Source of the DNA: Morinoia aosen
Lineage: Eukaryota > Arthropoda > Malacostraca > Amphipoda > Talitridae
Assembly (NCBI GenBank): GCA_030386875.1
Contig: CM059575.1
Span: 18,314,293 to 18,378,292, forward strand
DNA length: 64,000 nucleotides
Direction of reading: 5' to 3'
Under the pieces are notes generated by a model. The model did no database searches, was not told the origin of the DNA, and was given only the letters and a program-made list of their open reading frames with translations. The translations under genes and the position numbers were made by a program. Positions 45,764 to 57,653 of the stretch are shown piece after piece (position 1 is the stretch's first letter; each line of letters opens with the position of its first letter).

Positions 45764-46104
45764 GTACTTTTTTGTGGATTTTCTTGTCACATATGCGAGT
45801 GTATTTATAACCCAACTCCATGCTTGGGCTTAAAGAATTACATCACACTTGGGATATCTGTAGGTTCTTATGCTAGCTCACATGGAGTGAAATCCAAGCA
45901 TTGTCATCAGTGCGATGTTCTCGCGTGATTCACGTAAAGCCATAAATGAAAACGAGTTCACACGGCCCGTTAAAAAAATGAAGGGTATAGATATGGGACC
46001 AACTGAGCTTCATCATGGCTTTCCCATGGTTTCCCATGCTATTCATATATGGCTTTCCAATACTTTCCCAAGTCTGAACACCTGATATTCTATACAACCT
46101 AATC

Positions 46105-46290
46105 TAACCTACCAATACACGGGATATTCATTCCGACTCCCAATCTGCTGGGTTAAAGGCACCGAAAATTGTGGAGTTGATGAAGCTTGTATCACAGATA
46201 CGCTCATCTCACACTGCAGGCTGGTGGGTGTGACACACGGACGAACGGACGGACGGACGGACGCGGCTCCTTTTATAATATAGATGAGTT
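46105..46290 (-). repeat. Dispersed repeat R-GCGGCTC, copy 3
   Basis: Contains GTATCACAGATACGCTCATC and the GGACGGACGGACGGACGCGG run followed by CTCCTTTTATAATAT, in the same order as 22,808-23,006. The middle is diverged and one end is not homologous. Confidence 0.75.
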
Positions 46291-46294
46291 CAGG

Positions 46295-46910
46295 CTTTTT
46301 AACTACGTGGAGCAAAATTTTATGGAGTTATCCTTAAGAGTCAATTCGAAGGAGTTCTTATCATTTTCGTTTTATTCCATGTTTTTTTCGTTTATTATGA
46401 GTCAGTTATTATGAACATTTGAAAACGCATTCTTCGAGTGACAGGAGATGAATTAGTGTGACGTAAAATTCGAAACGACAATAAGAGAAATTGCTCCCTC
46501 CTGAGATCATCAATGACATGATTGGGTCCCTGTAGCATCGGTCAAATGTCTGCCTTTCCTGGATCCAGCATTCGAGTTTTCTTTTTCATATCATTTTTAG
46601 AATTCGTGAGCCAAAGTCAGAAGTGGACTGTGGCCATTTTAAGATATTGGCTTCAAATCGAGTCAGAGCTGCTCGAGTTTGAGTATTAGTTCTGTCAGCG
46701 GAAGGGTGTTGCAGTTTCGGCTGAAAATCAGGTGTGTTCTCATAAAATAGAGACACATGTTTCTATGGTGAGCACGATACAAAGCACCTGAAACATTCAT
46801 TGTTCGAATTGTGGCATATCTCTCTGAGGCCAATGATTTGGATTTAACGCTTAAATGCGTTCCCTTCACTATATTTGACACACACTGCTAGGAAGATTTC
46901 ACATGTGAAT
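46295..46910. other. No recognisable gene
   Basis: AT-rich. The frame at 46,663-46,881 has no known domain. Confidence 0.4.
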
Positions 46911-46914
46911 TTAA

Positions 46915-47960
46915 TATTAATTAAGAATTCAAGAACGAAAAGCCACAGAGAGAAGAAAAAGTTCCTTTCCAATACAGTTGCTAAAAAAACACCATTGTTT
47001 TTTAGTATATCCTATTGTAAATATCCTTAGTTGATATACATACACGGGTATCGTAATACCCATATCAATGGTCGAAACAGATGATTGAGGAAATAGTTTA
47101 TAAAATATCTTCCTTTTTTGCCAAATCTAGGTTTGATAAAACGTGTAAATACAAGTAGAGAAATAACAATATAATACCAGTGACGATGTATTGTTGAAAA
47201 CATTCTTCCTAGTGCGCACTTACATTGAAACTCTAGCTCAGGAACTTGCGGTATAAGGAATTAATATAAAAGTAAAATGGCTGGATTTAAATAATTCTGC
47301 GTCATAGATTATGCGGCCGATATTCGAAACTGCATTTTCACTCCTACTCAACAAGTTTGCCAATTAATGAGCTCGAAGAAAATATATTTTAACACAACAC
47401 GAATTCATAATATTTCCTCCGCTAATAATACTAGCACAAAAGAGTTCACAGGAGTTAGAAACATGAAAAGGATTGTTGCACAGCGCCACCCAAAACATTT
47501 ACAACATAATTGGGTTAATACGTAAAATTAACCACATAAATAATGCTGTCATATATACTCACGAGCGAGAGATTGCCACTCAAGGCTAACAGGAACATTT
47601 TAAGGAATGAACAAGAAAAGAAAAAACTAATATCCTGTAATGTTAATACATAAGATGAAATTACATTGTTTTTTTAAAATATCTTGTTATAAAGGTCCTC
47701 AATTAATTGATGAACATATACGGGTGCCATGATAGCCCATGCCAATGCTTGTTCAATAGACCGAGAGAATAACATTCAAATGTCTCCTACAGGAAGTGAT
47801 TTTAAGTTTGATAAAGTTTATTGATAAATGCAATGAAAGAAATATTAAGATGAACTCACTGGATTGAAATGCTATTGAGTCTCCACGTACATTGACGTAT
47901 GAGCTTTGGCTTTTGTGACATCAGGGAATAATGTTGTATGTGTTTATCGACAATTTACAG
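46915..47960. repeat. Diverged direct duplication, ~690-bp offset
   Basis: 46,915-47,180 and 47,605-47,860 share an ordered series of blocks: ACATTGTTTTTTTA, AATATCTTGTTATA-like, CATATACGGGTGCC/ACATACACGGGTATC, then CCCAT-CCAATG. Identity is low. It may be a decayed tandem repeat or two old copies of one element. Confidence 0.4.
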
Positions 47961-47964
47961 TCAA

Positions 47965-48435
47965 ACCTAAAGGATCGAAATGACACAAATTAAAAAATAT
48001 CTTTTTGTACATTAAAGAACAAAATAGAACCAAGTTTACTACCTCAAAAAACGTGCTTCAAATCGCACAACAAATATATGATGCTGCTCATATAAATGCT
48101 TGATAATAATGTGAGGAAGGTACACGTTAGGTAACGTGGCAAGTTTAATTGTAAAAAACAGTATTTATAGTACAAATGTGTCACTAGATAAGCGATTTTG
48201 CAGGAACTGCTGTATGTATGTATATATATATGGACGTAAATATTAGCATACATGCAATCACATCGCATACGCACATAACAAAAATGTAATATAATGTATT
48301 GAAATGGAGGGTAATAAGCGAAAGAAATTCGTAACTATTTTTTAGTGTGTACTGTACTATATAATTATTGTAGAAACCCAAAATGACGTGTTGTATCGGT
48401 TTTAAATTCCTTCATTGTTTGAGGGATTTTGATAC
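47965..48435. other. No recognisable gene
   Basis: Contains a short TATATATATATGG tract near 48,220. Otherwise nothing seen. Confidence 0.4.
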
Positions 48436-48439
48436 TTTA

Positions 48440-51075
48440 CTGAAGTTTATTCTACATTAAAGCATCTGATATTGACAGAGCTTTCTTCTCAATGTCAGAT
48501 GAACGGTAGATGACTACGACTTTATTTCTCCAATTCGGCTTTTGCTTAGTTACAGTGGGGGATGAAATTGCACAATATCACTATTTTTCTGGGAAATATG
48601 AAGAGAAAATACGTTTTAGGCTCTACGGGTGAGGAATCTATCTTGAATAGGAGTCCAGCCGAGTTTATTTAGGAGAGGAATTGCATGATCGCTCTTTTTA
48701 AATTTACCTTCGCACACCACGTTGGTCACGAAATTCACACATTTTTGTAACTCTCTTTGAAGATATCGAAGTTCGTCTCCCCATACGAGGCTGCAGTAGT
48801 CAATACGCGATAACACTAAAAATTGAATGGCTTAAAATCAAGATTTTTCGTCGAGCATACTTCTATACGATGAACAAACATTAAAGTTCTGTAAATTTTG
48901 CAAAGTTTTTTAAACGTGAGATTTGAACGACATGTTTTGATCGAACCAAATGCCTAAATTTTTCACTTTTCGTAATAGCTTAGTTTCATTATTCCATACC
49001 ATAAGAATCAAATTTGGAATATCTTTTAATTTCATTTTTGAATCCCTAAATAATGCATTGTGCTGTTTCAGCGTTCAGTTTGTTTCTGTTTTGGTCAACC
49101 ATGATTTCAGGGTACTCAATAGGACTTCAGCGTTTTTATGCGTCTGCGGGAATTCCGCCAGTGAAATAGTTATTGCAATTTGAACATCATCTGCATTCAT
49201 GGAAATTCGTGCGTTAGAAGACATTGGAGGGAAATCGTTAATGGAAATAGAAAACAATAACGGACCAAGGATAGATTCTTGAGGAATGCAAAACTGTTTT
49301 GAATGGGGATGGTGACAATTTGTTATCTTAGAGGACTGCATGTGATCAGTTCGTTTCGTAGCTTTCAAACCATTATGTGTTTACCTCTGATTTCAATATT
49401 TTTCGTAAAAGTCTCCCATGTTCGACGCTATCGAACGTTTTGCCGAGATCGAGTAGCGGCAAGAGTGGTACATTCTTTTAATCGATATTACTCTATATTT
49501 TTTGAGTGATATTAAACAGAGCATCTTGTGTGCTAGTGTTCCTCCCGTAGGCATATTGATATCGATTAAATAAATTTGATTCGTCTAAATGAGATGACAG
49601 TTCAATTGTTATCACTTTCTCTAATATTTGGACAGGAGGGGTAAAAGATTTACAGGCCTTTAGTTTGTTGCTGTATTAATATCACTACTTTTATGCGACA
49701 ATCAAATTATGGAGAGCTTCTATTGGTGGGGAAACTTATTAATTTCTATTGATGTATTCATTATCAAACGAATCATTGGTGCCGAGACTGGGAAGCTGTT
49801 TTTGATTTATTGAAGGCTGTCACCATCATGTGCAACTGCTTATGTGTTTTCAGTGGGTATAAAATTCTTTGTAACTCTGGTAAATTGACAGGACGCGGTC
49901 GCCACCTGACATCAGCCTTTGCAGGTATATCTGGATTGGTTTTATATACTTTATTGACGACTTGAGCACATATTTTTGAAAAGAATGTGTTGAAGTTTGT
50001 GGTTGTTACCAAGGGATTTTTAAAATTAATTGTGCGGTCTAAATTTTCACACTGGACTATTTCACTTATGATTTCCCTTGTGTGTTTTGAGTTATTTTTT
50101 GCCGTTAATAGTTCCTGGTGGAGGTGAGTTTGTTTTGGTTCTGTGGTTTTCTTCCGAATAATCTTTTTATGCGCCTTATACCTGTGGTTGAAATACTGTT
50201 TGATCTATTTTTTTTGTACTCAGTCTAGTAAGTTTTTTATTCTGCTGTGCTCTTTGATTTCGTCTGTAACCCCAGTATCACGTTTTGGCCTAATTTCTTA
50301 TGTGATATAAGGTTCACATTTATTGAGAGCTGCGTAAAATAATCGTTGAAGATTGAAAGTTGTATGTCAACATCATCAGATTGCATCATATTCTGAAATT
50401 CGTTGGACCTGTTTAGTAGTGTTTCATGAAATATTTCTGCTGAGTAATGACTTTTCAAACGGTAAGTCATATACCTATAATTTTTTCTTTCTTCTACAAT
50501 ATTTATTTCACATAATATAGAGTTGTGATCTGAAACAGAGAGTGATATTACTGAACTAAGTATTGCCGTAGGATTATTTGCGAGTGCCAGATCGAGAAGA
50601 ATTTTAGGAACTATAGTAATACTAGTTGGTTCTTTAACCATTTGAGATAGATTAAATGTACATGACAATTTGCCAAGCTGATTGTTTATATCTGGCAAGT
50701 CAACGTTAAAATCTCCGAAAGCAAAGAATGACTTTTTGTCGCTAGAATTTCTTATAAAGTTTTCTCAATGAACTCAAGTGTTGGACGTAGGCAAGCCGAT
50801 AGGTGCCTGTGAAGGCTGCCGATGATGATGGATTTATATATATTTATTTGCATTTTCCACCAAATTATTTCTAGTTCTTTGCAAACTTCATTTGATAAAA
50901 AAGAAGATGATGAATAAACATCTTTAACGAAAATACAAGATTTGCTACCTTTGCTACTTTTAACTCCATCAGAGCAGTACAACACGTAATCGGGAATATT
51001 AAAAAAAATTGGGTTCTTGAATCAAATCATGCTTCGAAAACGCATAAATGTCAAGTCCGTATAATGATTGAGGCA
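48440..51075 (-). pseudogene. Decayed LINE (endonuclease and reverse transcriptase), minus strand
   Basis: A relic of a non-LTR retrotransposon ORF2. Going 5' to 3' on the minus strand: an endonuclease segment with VKSSKGSKSCIFVKDVYSSS (about 50,960-50,900); GKLSCTFNLSQMVKEPTSIT then LLDLALANNP and SVSDHNSI (about 50,670-50,530), matching the C-terminal half of an APE domain; a linker with a FFSKICAQVVNK piece (about 49,980); RT blocks QESILGPLLFSISINDFPP and NADDVQIAIT (about 49,290-49,170), where the usual YADD reads NADD; and a thumb segment, SRIDYCSLVWGDE (about 48,810), ending in LLNKLGWTPIQDR. Several frameshifts separate these pieces. The motifs suggest the Jockey/CR1 side of LINEs and differ from the I-like element. 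No tail or target duplication found. Confidence 0.8.
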
Positions 51076-51079
51076 TCCC

Positions 51080-52315
51080 AGATCCCTCGCTACCTCCTTC
51101 TCCCCTATGTATGTTACGTTGGAGGCTCATGCGCCTGTATGAGTGCATGGTTCCAAATGCACTGTAGAATTTCTCTTCTCAAGCTGGATAGACCCAAAAA
51201 GTGATATAAATACAATAGATTGCATTGTATAGAAAAGCCACGATGACTTGAAATAATTATGAAAATTCAAATTTAAAAATGAGCAATACTCAGCATTAGT
51301 TTTTAAATTACATTTCTTATACTTTTACACAAGAAACAAATTCAATTCCCCCATTGAAATGTTTTCCCCCCTCAAAACCACACACTCGATGAATTCTATA
51401 TTGTCTGAGGGAGGTATCTTGAGAATTTCAAAATTTCTCTTCACTTATTTTAAAGTAATCGGAAAACTTGAGCAGAAACGATTCCTCAAACTCATTTTGC
51501 ATGCTCTTCAGATTTTGTACGCACGTGCCACTTCAAGCTTTTTAGTCACTTACACGATCATTTCAGTTCACTCATTTGTAATTCTCGTTCTTTCCCAGTG
51601 ATAAGCTTGTTCTGATAGAAAAGGTGACGTGTAAGTGAATCTTAATTCAGTACAATTTTTGCCGTTCAGCGCACCACTGAAAATTCCATTAATGCGGTCC
51701 ACGATGGCAGCTGCGGCGGCACTGCGGTGGCACTGCGGCAGCACTGCGGCGGGTCTTCGGCGGTACTGTGGCGGCACTGCGGTGGCACTGCGGCGGCCTA
51801 CATGCGATCAGGAAGCCTTTTTTTGCAGTTTTGAGTTAAATATTGGTCATTTTTACCAGTGGAAGACGAACAGCCAGGCTCAACATTCTTATACCGCTCA
51901 GCGCTTGTGCGCTATGTGGTCTTTCTTATTTCCTTGTTGATCATATCTTAAGAATATTATTGTGGTCAAACAATGAAACCACTTCCAGTTATGTGAATTG
52001 AAAATAAAATTATAAGAACACAAATATATTTAATGCTACTCGTACTGGTGCTTAATTTTGATATCAAGGTGATTCAAATTAATTTTTGTTCGTCCATCAG
52101 ACTTTGTGAAATTTCTTTAACTAAACTCGCAATGCAATCTAGAGTAATCTTTGTAATTATTGAACAGTGTTGCATATTTTTCGACCACTTTCGTCATCTC
52201 CAGGGAGTCACTGCAATGCATCATTGTGACATACCTGCTTGTATCATAATACCCACCGTTTGCTTGCATGCTTATCTTCTAATAGATCTACCTTATTTAC
52301 ACTTGCAGCTCTCGA
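51080..52315. other. Unassigned sequence with a short GGC-rich repeat
   Basis: Bases 51,708-51,796 repeat CACTGCGGCGG/CACTGCGGTGG with about 9-14-bp spacing. No gene recognised. The frame at 52,033-52,407 runs into the mariner terminus and is chance. Confidence 0.5.
51708..51796. repeat. Short GGC-rich tandem repeat
   Basis: About seven steps of GGCACTGCGG variants in an AT-rich background. Confidence 0.8.
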
Positions 52316-52320
52316 ATGTA

Positions 52321-52420
52321 CAGGGTGCTTTTCAAGTACGGGACCCGAAAAAATCTATAATAAGTTTTGATACAATAACCAAATTTTTTAACACAAAATG
52401 GCAGTAGAATCCTGAGATTT
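52321..52420 (+). repeat. Left TIR of the 52.3-kb mariner element
   Basis: Pairs with 53,590-53,687. Outer 28 bp and inner 20 bp are best conserved. Confidence 0.85.
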
Positions 52421-52516
52421 AAATCTTTTATTTGGCACCTACGTATTCATGATACAACAGTCAAAATAAGAATCAGAGGACACTAAAATTCATCCTGCTT
52501 TGAAACTGCCGCCAAG

Positions 52517-53572
52517 ATGAAGAACTGCACAAAGGAACAATTAGCTTTCATAAGCACTGCATACTTCTCTAATGGAAGGAGCATTGTCCTAGCCCAGCGA
52601 AATTTCAAGAGAGAGTGCAACCTGCAAAGTTCTCCATCAAAGAAGGCCATTTATAGATGCGTAAAGCATTTAGCCAACAGTGGGAATTTGACGAAGAAGA
52701 AACAGAAAGGACGGCCCTGTAACGTTACTGTGGGATTGAATGTTGAAAAACCCAAGGAGATTGTGGAAAGGAATCCCAACATCAGCCTTTGGCACCTGCC
52801 ACAACACTTAGGGATGATTTATGGTTCTGTTCAGAAGATTTTGATGAAAAGGTTGTCAATGCATGCGTATAAAATTCAAATTTGTCAAAAGTTACAGGAA
52901 ACTGATTTTGAACGAAGGAAGAATTTCTGTGAGTGGTTCTAAGAGATGGAGAAAGAGGATCCTGAATTTGTTGGATGTAGAAACGGATGTGTAAACAAAC
53001 TGAACATGAGATTTTGGGTTATTGAAAATTCTATGGGGATAATGGAAACTTCCACTTCATTTAGAGAGGGAAACTGTTTGGTGCGGCTTCCTGGCGAATG
53101 ACATTATTGGTCCCTATTTCTTCAAAGACAACAATGGCCAAGCAGTAACTGTTAACGGTCAGCAACACCAAGACATGCTAAACACCTCATTAATTCCTGC
53201 AGTGAACACCACGAATATTGCAAATCTCTACTTCCTGCAGGACGGGCAACGTGTAATACCACAAGGGAAAACATGGGCATCCTGCGTTACCAGTGTCCCG
53301 GAAAGCTGATTTCAAGATTCGGCGACGTTCAGCGGCCTACAAGGTCTCCTGATCTATCCCCATTGGATTTTTTCTTGTGGGGATATTTAAAGGCAAGGGT
53401 TTATTGGGACAAGCCGATGGATCTGACTCATCTTAAGGATGCCATCATCTCAGAAATAAGATTGATCGGTCCCACCCTCACCAGTGCTGCGATGAGAAGC
53501 ATGCGAACACGCGCCCAATATTGCTTTCGGTCGAGTGGACGCCGCACGAAGAATGTTATCTTCAAAAATTAG
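52517..53572 (+). pseudogene. Mariner-superfamily DDE transposase, frameshifted
   Basis: The N-terminal 142 codons (52,517-52,942) are open: an N-terminal helix-turn-helix resembling the domain called DUF4817 (FSNGRSIVLAQRNFKREC), a KKQKGRPCNVT linker and a second HTH (ISLWHLPQHLGMIYGSVQKI) ending in NFCEWF just before a stop. The central part (52,945-53,270) is shifted and carries FLANDIIGPYFFKDNNGQAV, the QQHQDML block and LYFLQDGQ (second catalytic Asp). The last part (53,273-53,572) is open again, with RPTRSPDLSPLDFFLWGYLK carrying the third acidic position (SPLDFF). The first catalytic Asp region near 53,000 is corrupted. Not functional. Confidence 0.85.
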
Positions 53573-53589
53573 TCCAAATAAAATATATG

Positions 53590-53687
53590 AATCTCAGGAT
53601 TCTACTGCTGTTTTCTTTTCAAAAACCCGCCATTGTATCAAAATTAATTAAAGAATTTTTTGGGTTCTGTATTTAAAAAATACCCTG
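53590..53687 (-). repeat. Right TIR of the 52.3-kb mariner element
   Basis: Inverted copy of 52,321-52,420. The ATTGTATCAAAATTAATTAA segment inside it recurs at about 55,317-55,336. Confidence 0.85.
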
Positions 53688-53691
53688 TATA

Positions 53692-55035
53692 TTCATACTG
53701 TCTGTATGAACGCCAAAACATGCCGTGCGCTGACCTACATGTCACCGAACCACACTCCCCTATCAGGGCAGGGTGCTGATCACCACTCGCCCCTCAGAAG
53801 CCATTACCTTAATCACCATCTTCCGAAAAGCAACCCTCATTTCTTCCCTCCTTCTCATGTGACCCCAACCCACTCGCCTTTTTTCAATTTACCCTCTTTG
53901 AGCCTCACTCTTCCCGCAGTTTCCCCAAAAGGGACTGCCATCACTCCCCACTAAAGGGCCACAAGCGTCACCTCCCCAACTCTCGCCAATGCCTCACGGT
54001 CAGCAGCCCTGGCCTTCCCCATGCTTCACCCCAGCTGTCGGCGCCCAGCATGCAACAAATGCGCTCGCTGAGGACCAAACGAGACTCGTCGTAAAAATAG
54101 ACTCTTGTAATTATCCCACTAACCTAAAGGCTCTCAAACTATGCGGCCTACGACCGGGCGCCTCATGGCTAATCACTGACCTACTAGTAGTGCTCAATTG
54201 CTTTTTTATGCCGGGGAGTTAAATTCTGCAAAGGCAACTAAAATCTCGGGAAGAAAATCGCAACACACTTTATGTTTGTACCATTTATGTTTGTCCGATT
54301 TCGAGCCATAGTATGACTCCTCCTCAACTAAAGTTGATAAAAGACAAAGAGATTTGAAGTGCGAGTCCGCTGAACTTTCCATTATCTTCAAAATTTTCGA
54401 CAACTTGCAGTGAAAGTTTTTTACCAGCCAAACTTTTTGGTTGTACTATGCTAATTGGTATGAATTAATACATATTCCTACACCTTACCTCCTTTGGAAT
54501 ATTGAATAATCAAAATCATACTACTTCTATAGGTTTTTTAGAATTTTTAAAGCGTGTGATTTCCGTCATAGGGAAGTGACAACTTCACTTCCAGCCTCTG
54601 CTGCTCATGATTTTATTATTACGATATTTCTAAAAGAAGGACACAGCATAATGTGGCACAATGTTTTTGGCTTGAATTTGTAAAATACATTTTGCCCCTT
54701 AACCGTCTAGCATCGGGTTCGTTTAAAGCTTTACTTTTACTTTTATATTCGATTGAACACATGCTTTCCAATCAGTTCAATAATTGCAAAAGCGTTTGTT
54801 TAACTCAAACATCGCAAACTGAGCTCCAGATTCCGGAGCTCGGAGAGACCTTGTTCCCTGATTTGTTATTATTTGTCTCTAATTTCGAAATATAGGCGTA
54901 CATAGAGGTTTTGAGAAAGGGTAGAAAGATATATCGCGTTCAATAAATTACACTTTTAGGTAAAGATCGCATTGGGACTTGGAGTCAAAAGCAACTTGCA
55001 AAGAACATTTATACAGTTGTTTGGGGGCAGAATGG
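53692..55035. other. No recognisable gene
   Basis: C-rich on plus between 53,740 and 54,060. Frames 53,706-53,954, 53,989-54,222 and 54,653-54,895 have no known domain. Confidence 0.45.
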
Positions 55036-55039
55036 ATCC

Positions 55040-55260
55040 CACTACGATTCTGAGGACTGCCACTTACTGTTCATGGCCTACACTCCACCCAATAGCCGCA
55101 GACGACCGCCTCATTATCTGTTGGTGATTTCAAAGCTGATCTTATCGATTGGCAATATCTTCGAGGCACTGACACTCGAGTCACTGGCTATAACTTCGAG
55201 TCACGAGGATGTGATTTCTATAATTCGTCTGGCGGTACTCACTCACTAGCTCACTTAACA
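55040..55260 (+). pseudogene. LINE endonuclease fragment
   Basis: Plus-strand reading across a frameshift gives YTPPNS (about 55,080), then GDFKADLIDWQYLRG (about 55,127-55,172) and VTGYNFESRGCDF. The GDFxxD followed by IDW is the Asp/Asn-containing strand of APE-type LINE endonucleases. The piece is truncated at both ends and cut off on the right by the mariner-end junction at 55,316. It appears to be a different LINE from the one at 48.4-51.1 kb. Confidence 0.6.
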
Positions 55261-55315
55261 AATCAAACAACATAAGATTTGTAACTTTCAGCAGAGTATT
55301 CCATGTCATTTGATG

Positions 55316-55386
55316 TATTGTATCAAAATTAATTAAAGCTCTCGAATGTACAGGGTGCTTTTCAAGTACGGGACCCAAAAAAATCT
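55316..55386. repeat. Chimeric mariner-end junction
   Basis: TATTGTATCAAAATTAATTAA here equals an inner part of the right TIR at 53,635-53,654. It is followed directly by AGCTCTCGAATG plus TACAGGGTGCTTTTCAAG and on to AAAATCTAT, equal to 52,309-52,357. That second piece includes 10-12 bp of the left flank of the complete element, outside its TIR. So a right-end fragment is joined to a flank-plus-left-end fragment, and a SINE then follows. Confidence 0.8.
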
Positions 55387-55387
55387 A

Positions 55388-55673
55388 TGCTCGCCATAGC
55401 GCAAGTGGCTAGGGGTTCTGCCGCCGTGCGGGAGACCCGGGATCGATTCTCGGCGCTGGCGGTGGCGATTTTCTCCGTTGGGTATAGGAGAAAAATTCCA
55501 AGCACAATACCCCTCTTTACCCAGGTGTCTGAAATGGGTACCGGTCTTGACCGGGGGAAAGCGTCATGGCGTCCTGGCGTTAGTTATAAGGCATTTGAAA
55601 ATCCAATGTACAAGGTGATGTGTATCAGGCTTGATTGGAAATAAAGCATCCGTAGATGCCTTCATTATTATTG
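55388..55673 (+). mobile_element. tRNA-derived SINE, plus strand
   Basis: The head is tRNA-like, with A box TAGCGCAAGTGG (55,397-55,408) and B box GGATCGATTCT (55,439-55,449) at normal tRNA spacing. The body includes ACCCAGGTGTCTGAAATGGG (from 55,519) and TACCGGTCTTGACCGGGGGA, the block shared with the minus-strand SINE at 42.6 kb, and ends in a TTCATTATTATTG tail. It sits at the edge of a mariner end fragment. A hexamer, TGCTCG, occurs on both sides but is too short to be a safe target duplication. Polymerase III transcription is inferred from the boxes. Confidence 0.8.
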
Positions 55674-55679
55674 TGCTGC

Positions 55680-57650
55680 TCGTGTCTAATCAAAATGTAA
55701 CCACACACACTGTAGCTCGAGTAGTTCAGAAGTGGCTCAGAACAGAACACTTAGGAGTTGTAGTTTAAATTCGGTAATGCTAAATTCAATTGAGTTTTGT
55801 TCTTTTATGTTATTTATTTAAATTCTGATCAGCATTGAAATGAAAAGTTGTACAATAACGCGATATTATTGTACACGTGATCAGTTGAGTTAATGGTACT
55901 TGACTTCCTAAATTTTAATCGGTTATGTTTTTGTAATTTTTTTGATAAAAATATACATTATTTCCCACGGTATTCGTTAGCAGAGTTATTTGTTGATGCC
56001 ATCATCAAGAGGAATTAGAATTTTCCAACCTCAAGGAATCAGCTTAGCCCGAGTGCCTGGAGCATCAGAAGTAGGGACACTTGAATGGACCATGAGTACA
56101 ATAATATCAGGTCAGGTGTGAGTGCTCCGGTTATATGATGATGCTGAGCTCGGGCTCAGGGCCCAGTTATGCTGGCAAACGTGGCTGAGAATACACCCAT
56201 TTCAAATATTGTGTATAGGACGTAATATTATGGTCACAATAACGAATTCACTCAGATGGTTAATAAATAGATAGCGAAATTGTTAGTAAAATGTTGCCGA
56301 GGATGTTGAGCTTCAGACTCCGGTACTGGGTTAAATAAGAAGAAAAGACGTACGATGCCATATCAAGCAAGTGAACTTTACTGTAATACTGAAGAATTGC
56401 TTGAAATTTTGAGGCCAACAACTTTTAGTACGATAAGTTACTGTGTGTTGGCTGCGAAGTGGATTGTTCATCAAAAATGAACGTTCCATAGTCCTAGACT
56501 TGCTATTAAAGAAATCATCACGAATGTTATTGCCATAGGAATATATGTGATGGCAGAGAACTACTTGAAGCTCAAGAATTCAGAGCACTCATTGCCTCAG
56601 GAATAAATAATATGTGTATGATGTGAAGGTAGGCAACGACAACAAACAATGGGAACGGATTGCAATCACCATTAGGGTTATGTTTGAACAGCCATGTTGA
56701 CAGATGCAAAGTGTCAGAACACATCTCGGGAACTTCATTACAGGTTTTCATACGCTGATCATTGTCACAAAATTGACAGTTTTGGTTTTTGTCGTAGTAC
56801 TGACCGTTGATGAAATTAATATTTTACAATGAGATTATGGAAATTAGCTACAGTTATCGAGATGAGTGTCAGAGTTCAAAAAATCATAACAAATAGTTTA
56901 TACGCTTGTTTTTTTTTTGTGCTTGGCACTTCAACATACCATCAGTAATTAGGCCCCCTATTTCATTCGTCTCTGCCTTTACACAAAACATTAATACAAA
57001 GCAGACCTAATACAGAGCAAACAATAAGCGTGAAATTGAGTAAGAGGAATTTTCAAGGGGAGAAAAGTAGGAAAGATGCAATAAGCCTTCACCATGCTGC
57101 TGCAAAAAATATACCATGCTTTTGCAACTATAAAAAAGTCATCGTAGAATTATAACATTTCTTTTAAATTAACCTGTATCATCATGTACCCGACTACGCT
57201 TGGCTGAAAAACCTATAATTTTTCTTGAAGGTTATTCTTTCTCCGTCCAAGCCATACACTCTCTCGTCGTCCACTGGAGCACAACTGTAGGCAAGGGTCA
57301 CAAAATCCTAACTCTGATATGGTTTGGTTGTACAACAGTAGCTATTGAAATTATTTTGAGCGAATTCTATTCATGTGAGGACATGGTCATTAGTGATACC
57401 TCACAAAGACAGTAACATCAAAGTAAGCGTTTTCTTGGCAACCTGGTGCATAAAGGCAGACAAACACGGCTGCAGAAGAACTGTAAGACTGCTGAAGACT
57501 TCTGATTACGTGTCACCTGGCAATAATCGACCACTGCCAACTGCATGAAAGTCGGACGCACAGTCACGTACAACAGCCACAAATAGCCAGGTAGTCGGTA
57601 ACATCTGTAAATAACCACCCACTAGGTTTCAGAGGGATAGAAACGTCTAG
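55680..57650. other. No recognisable gene
   Basis: About 2 kb, AT-rich. Only the frame 57,200-57,415 is open for any length and it has no known domain. Confidence 0.45.
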
Positions 57651-57653
57651 CAA

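Larger units (their letters stand above)
52321..53687 (+). mobile_element. Mariner-superfamily transposon (1,367 bp) with long TIRs
   Basis: It begins CAGGGTGCTTTTCAAGTACG and ends with the inverted equivalent, flanked by TA on each side (52,319-52,320 and 53,688-53,689), the target of Tc1/mariner elements. Similarity between the ends continues for about 98 bp, with a very well-kept inner block, GCAGTAGAATCCTGAGATT. The length is normal for a complete mariner. The transposase inside is broken, so the element is a dead copy that could still be mobilised in trans. Confidence 0.88.

Noticed and set aside
55388-55460. tRNA gene
   Set aside because: A and B boxes are good, but the acceptor stem does not close and a SINE body and tail follow directly, so it is a SINE head.
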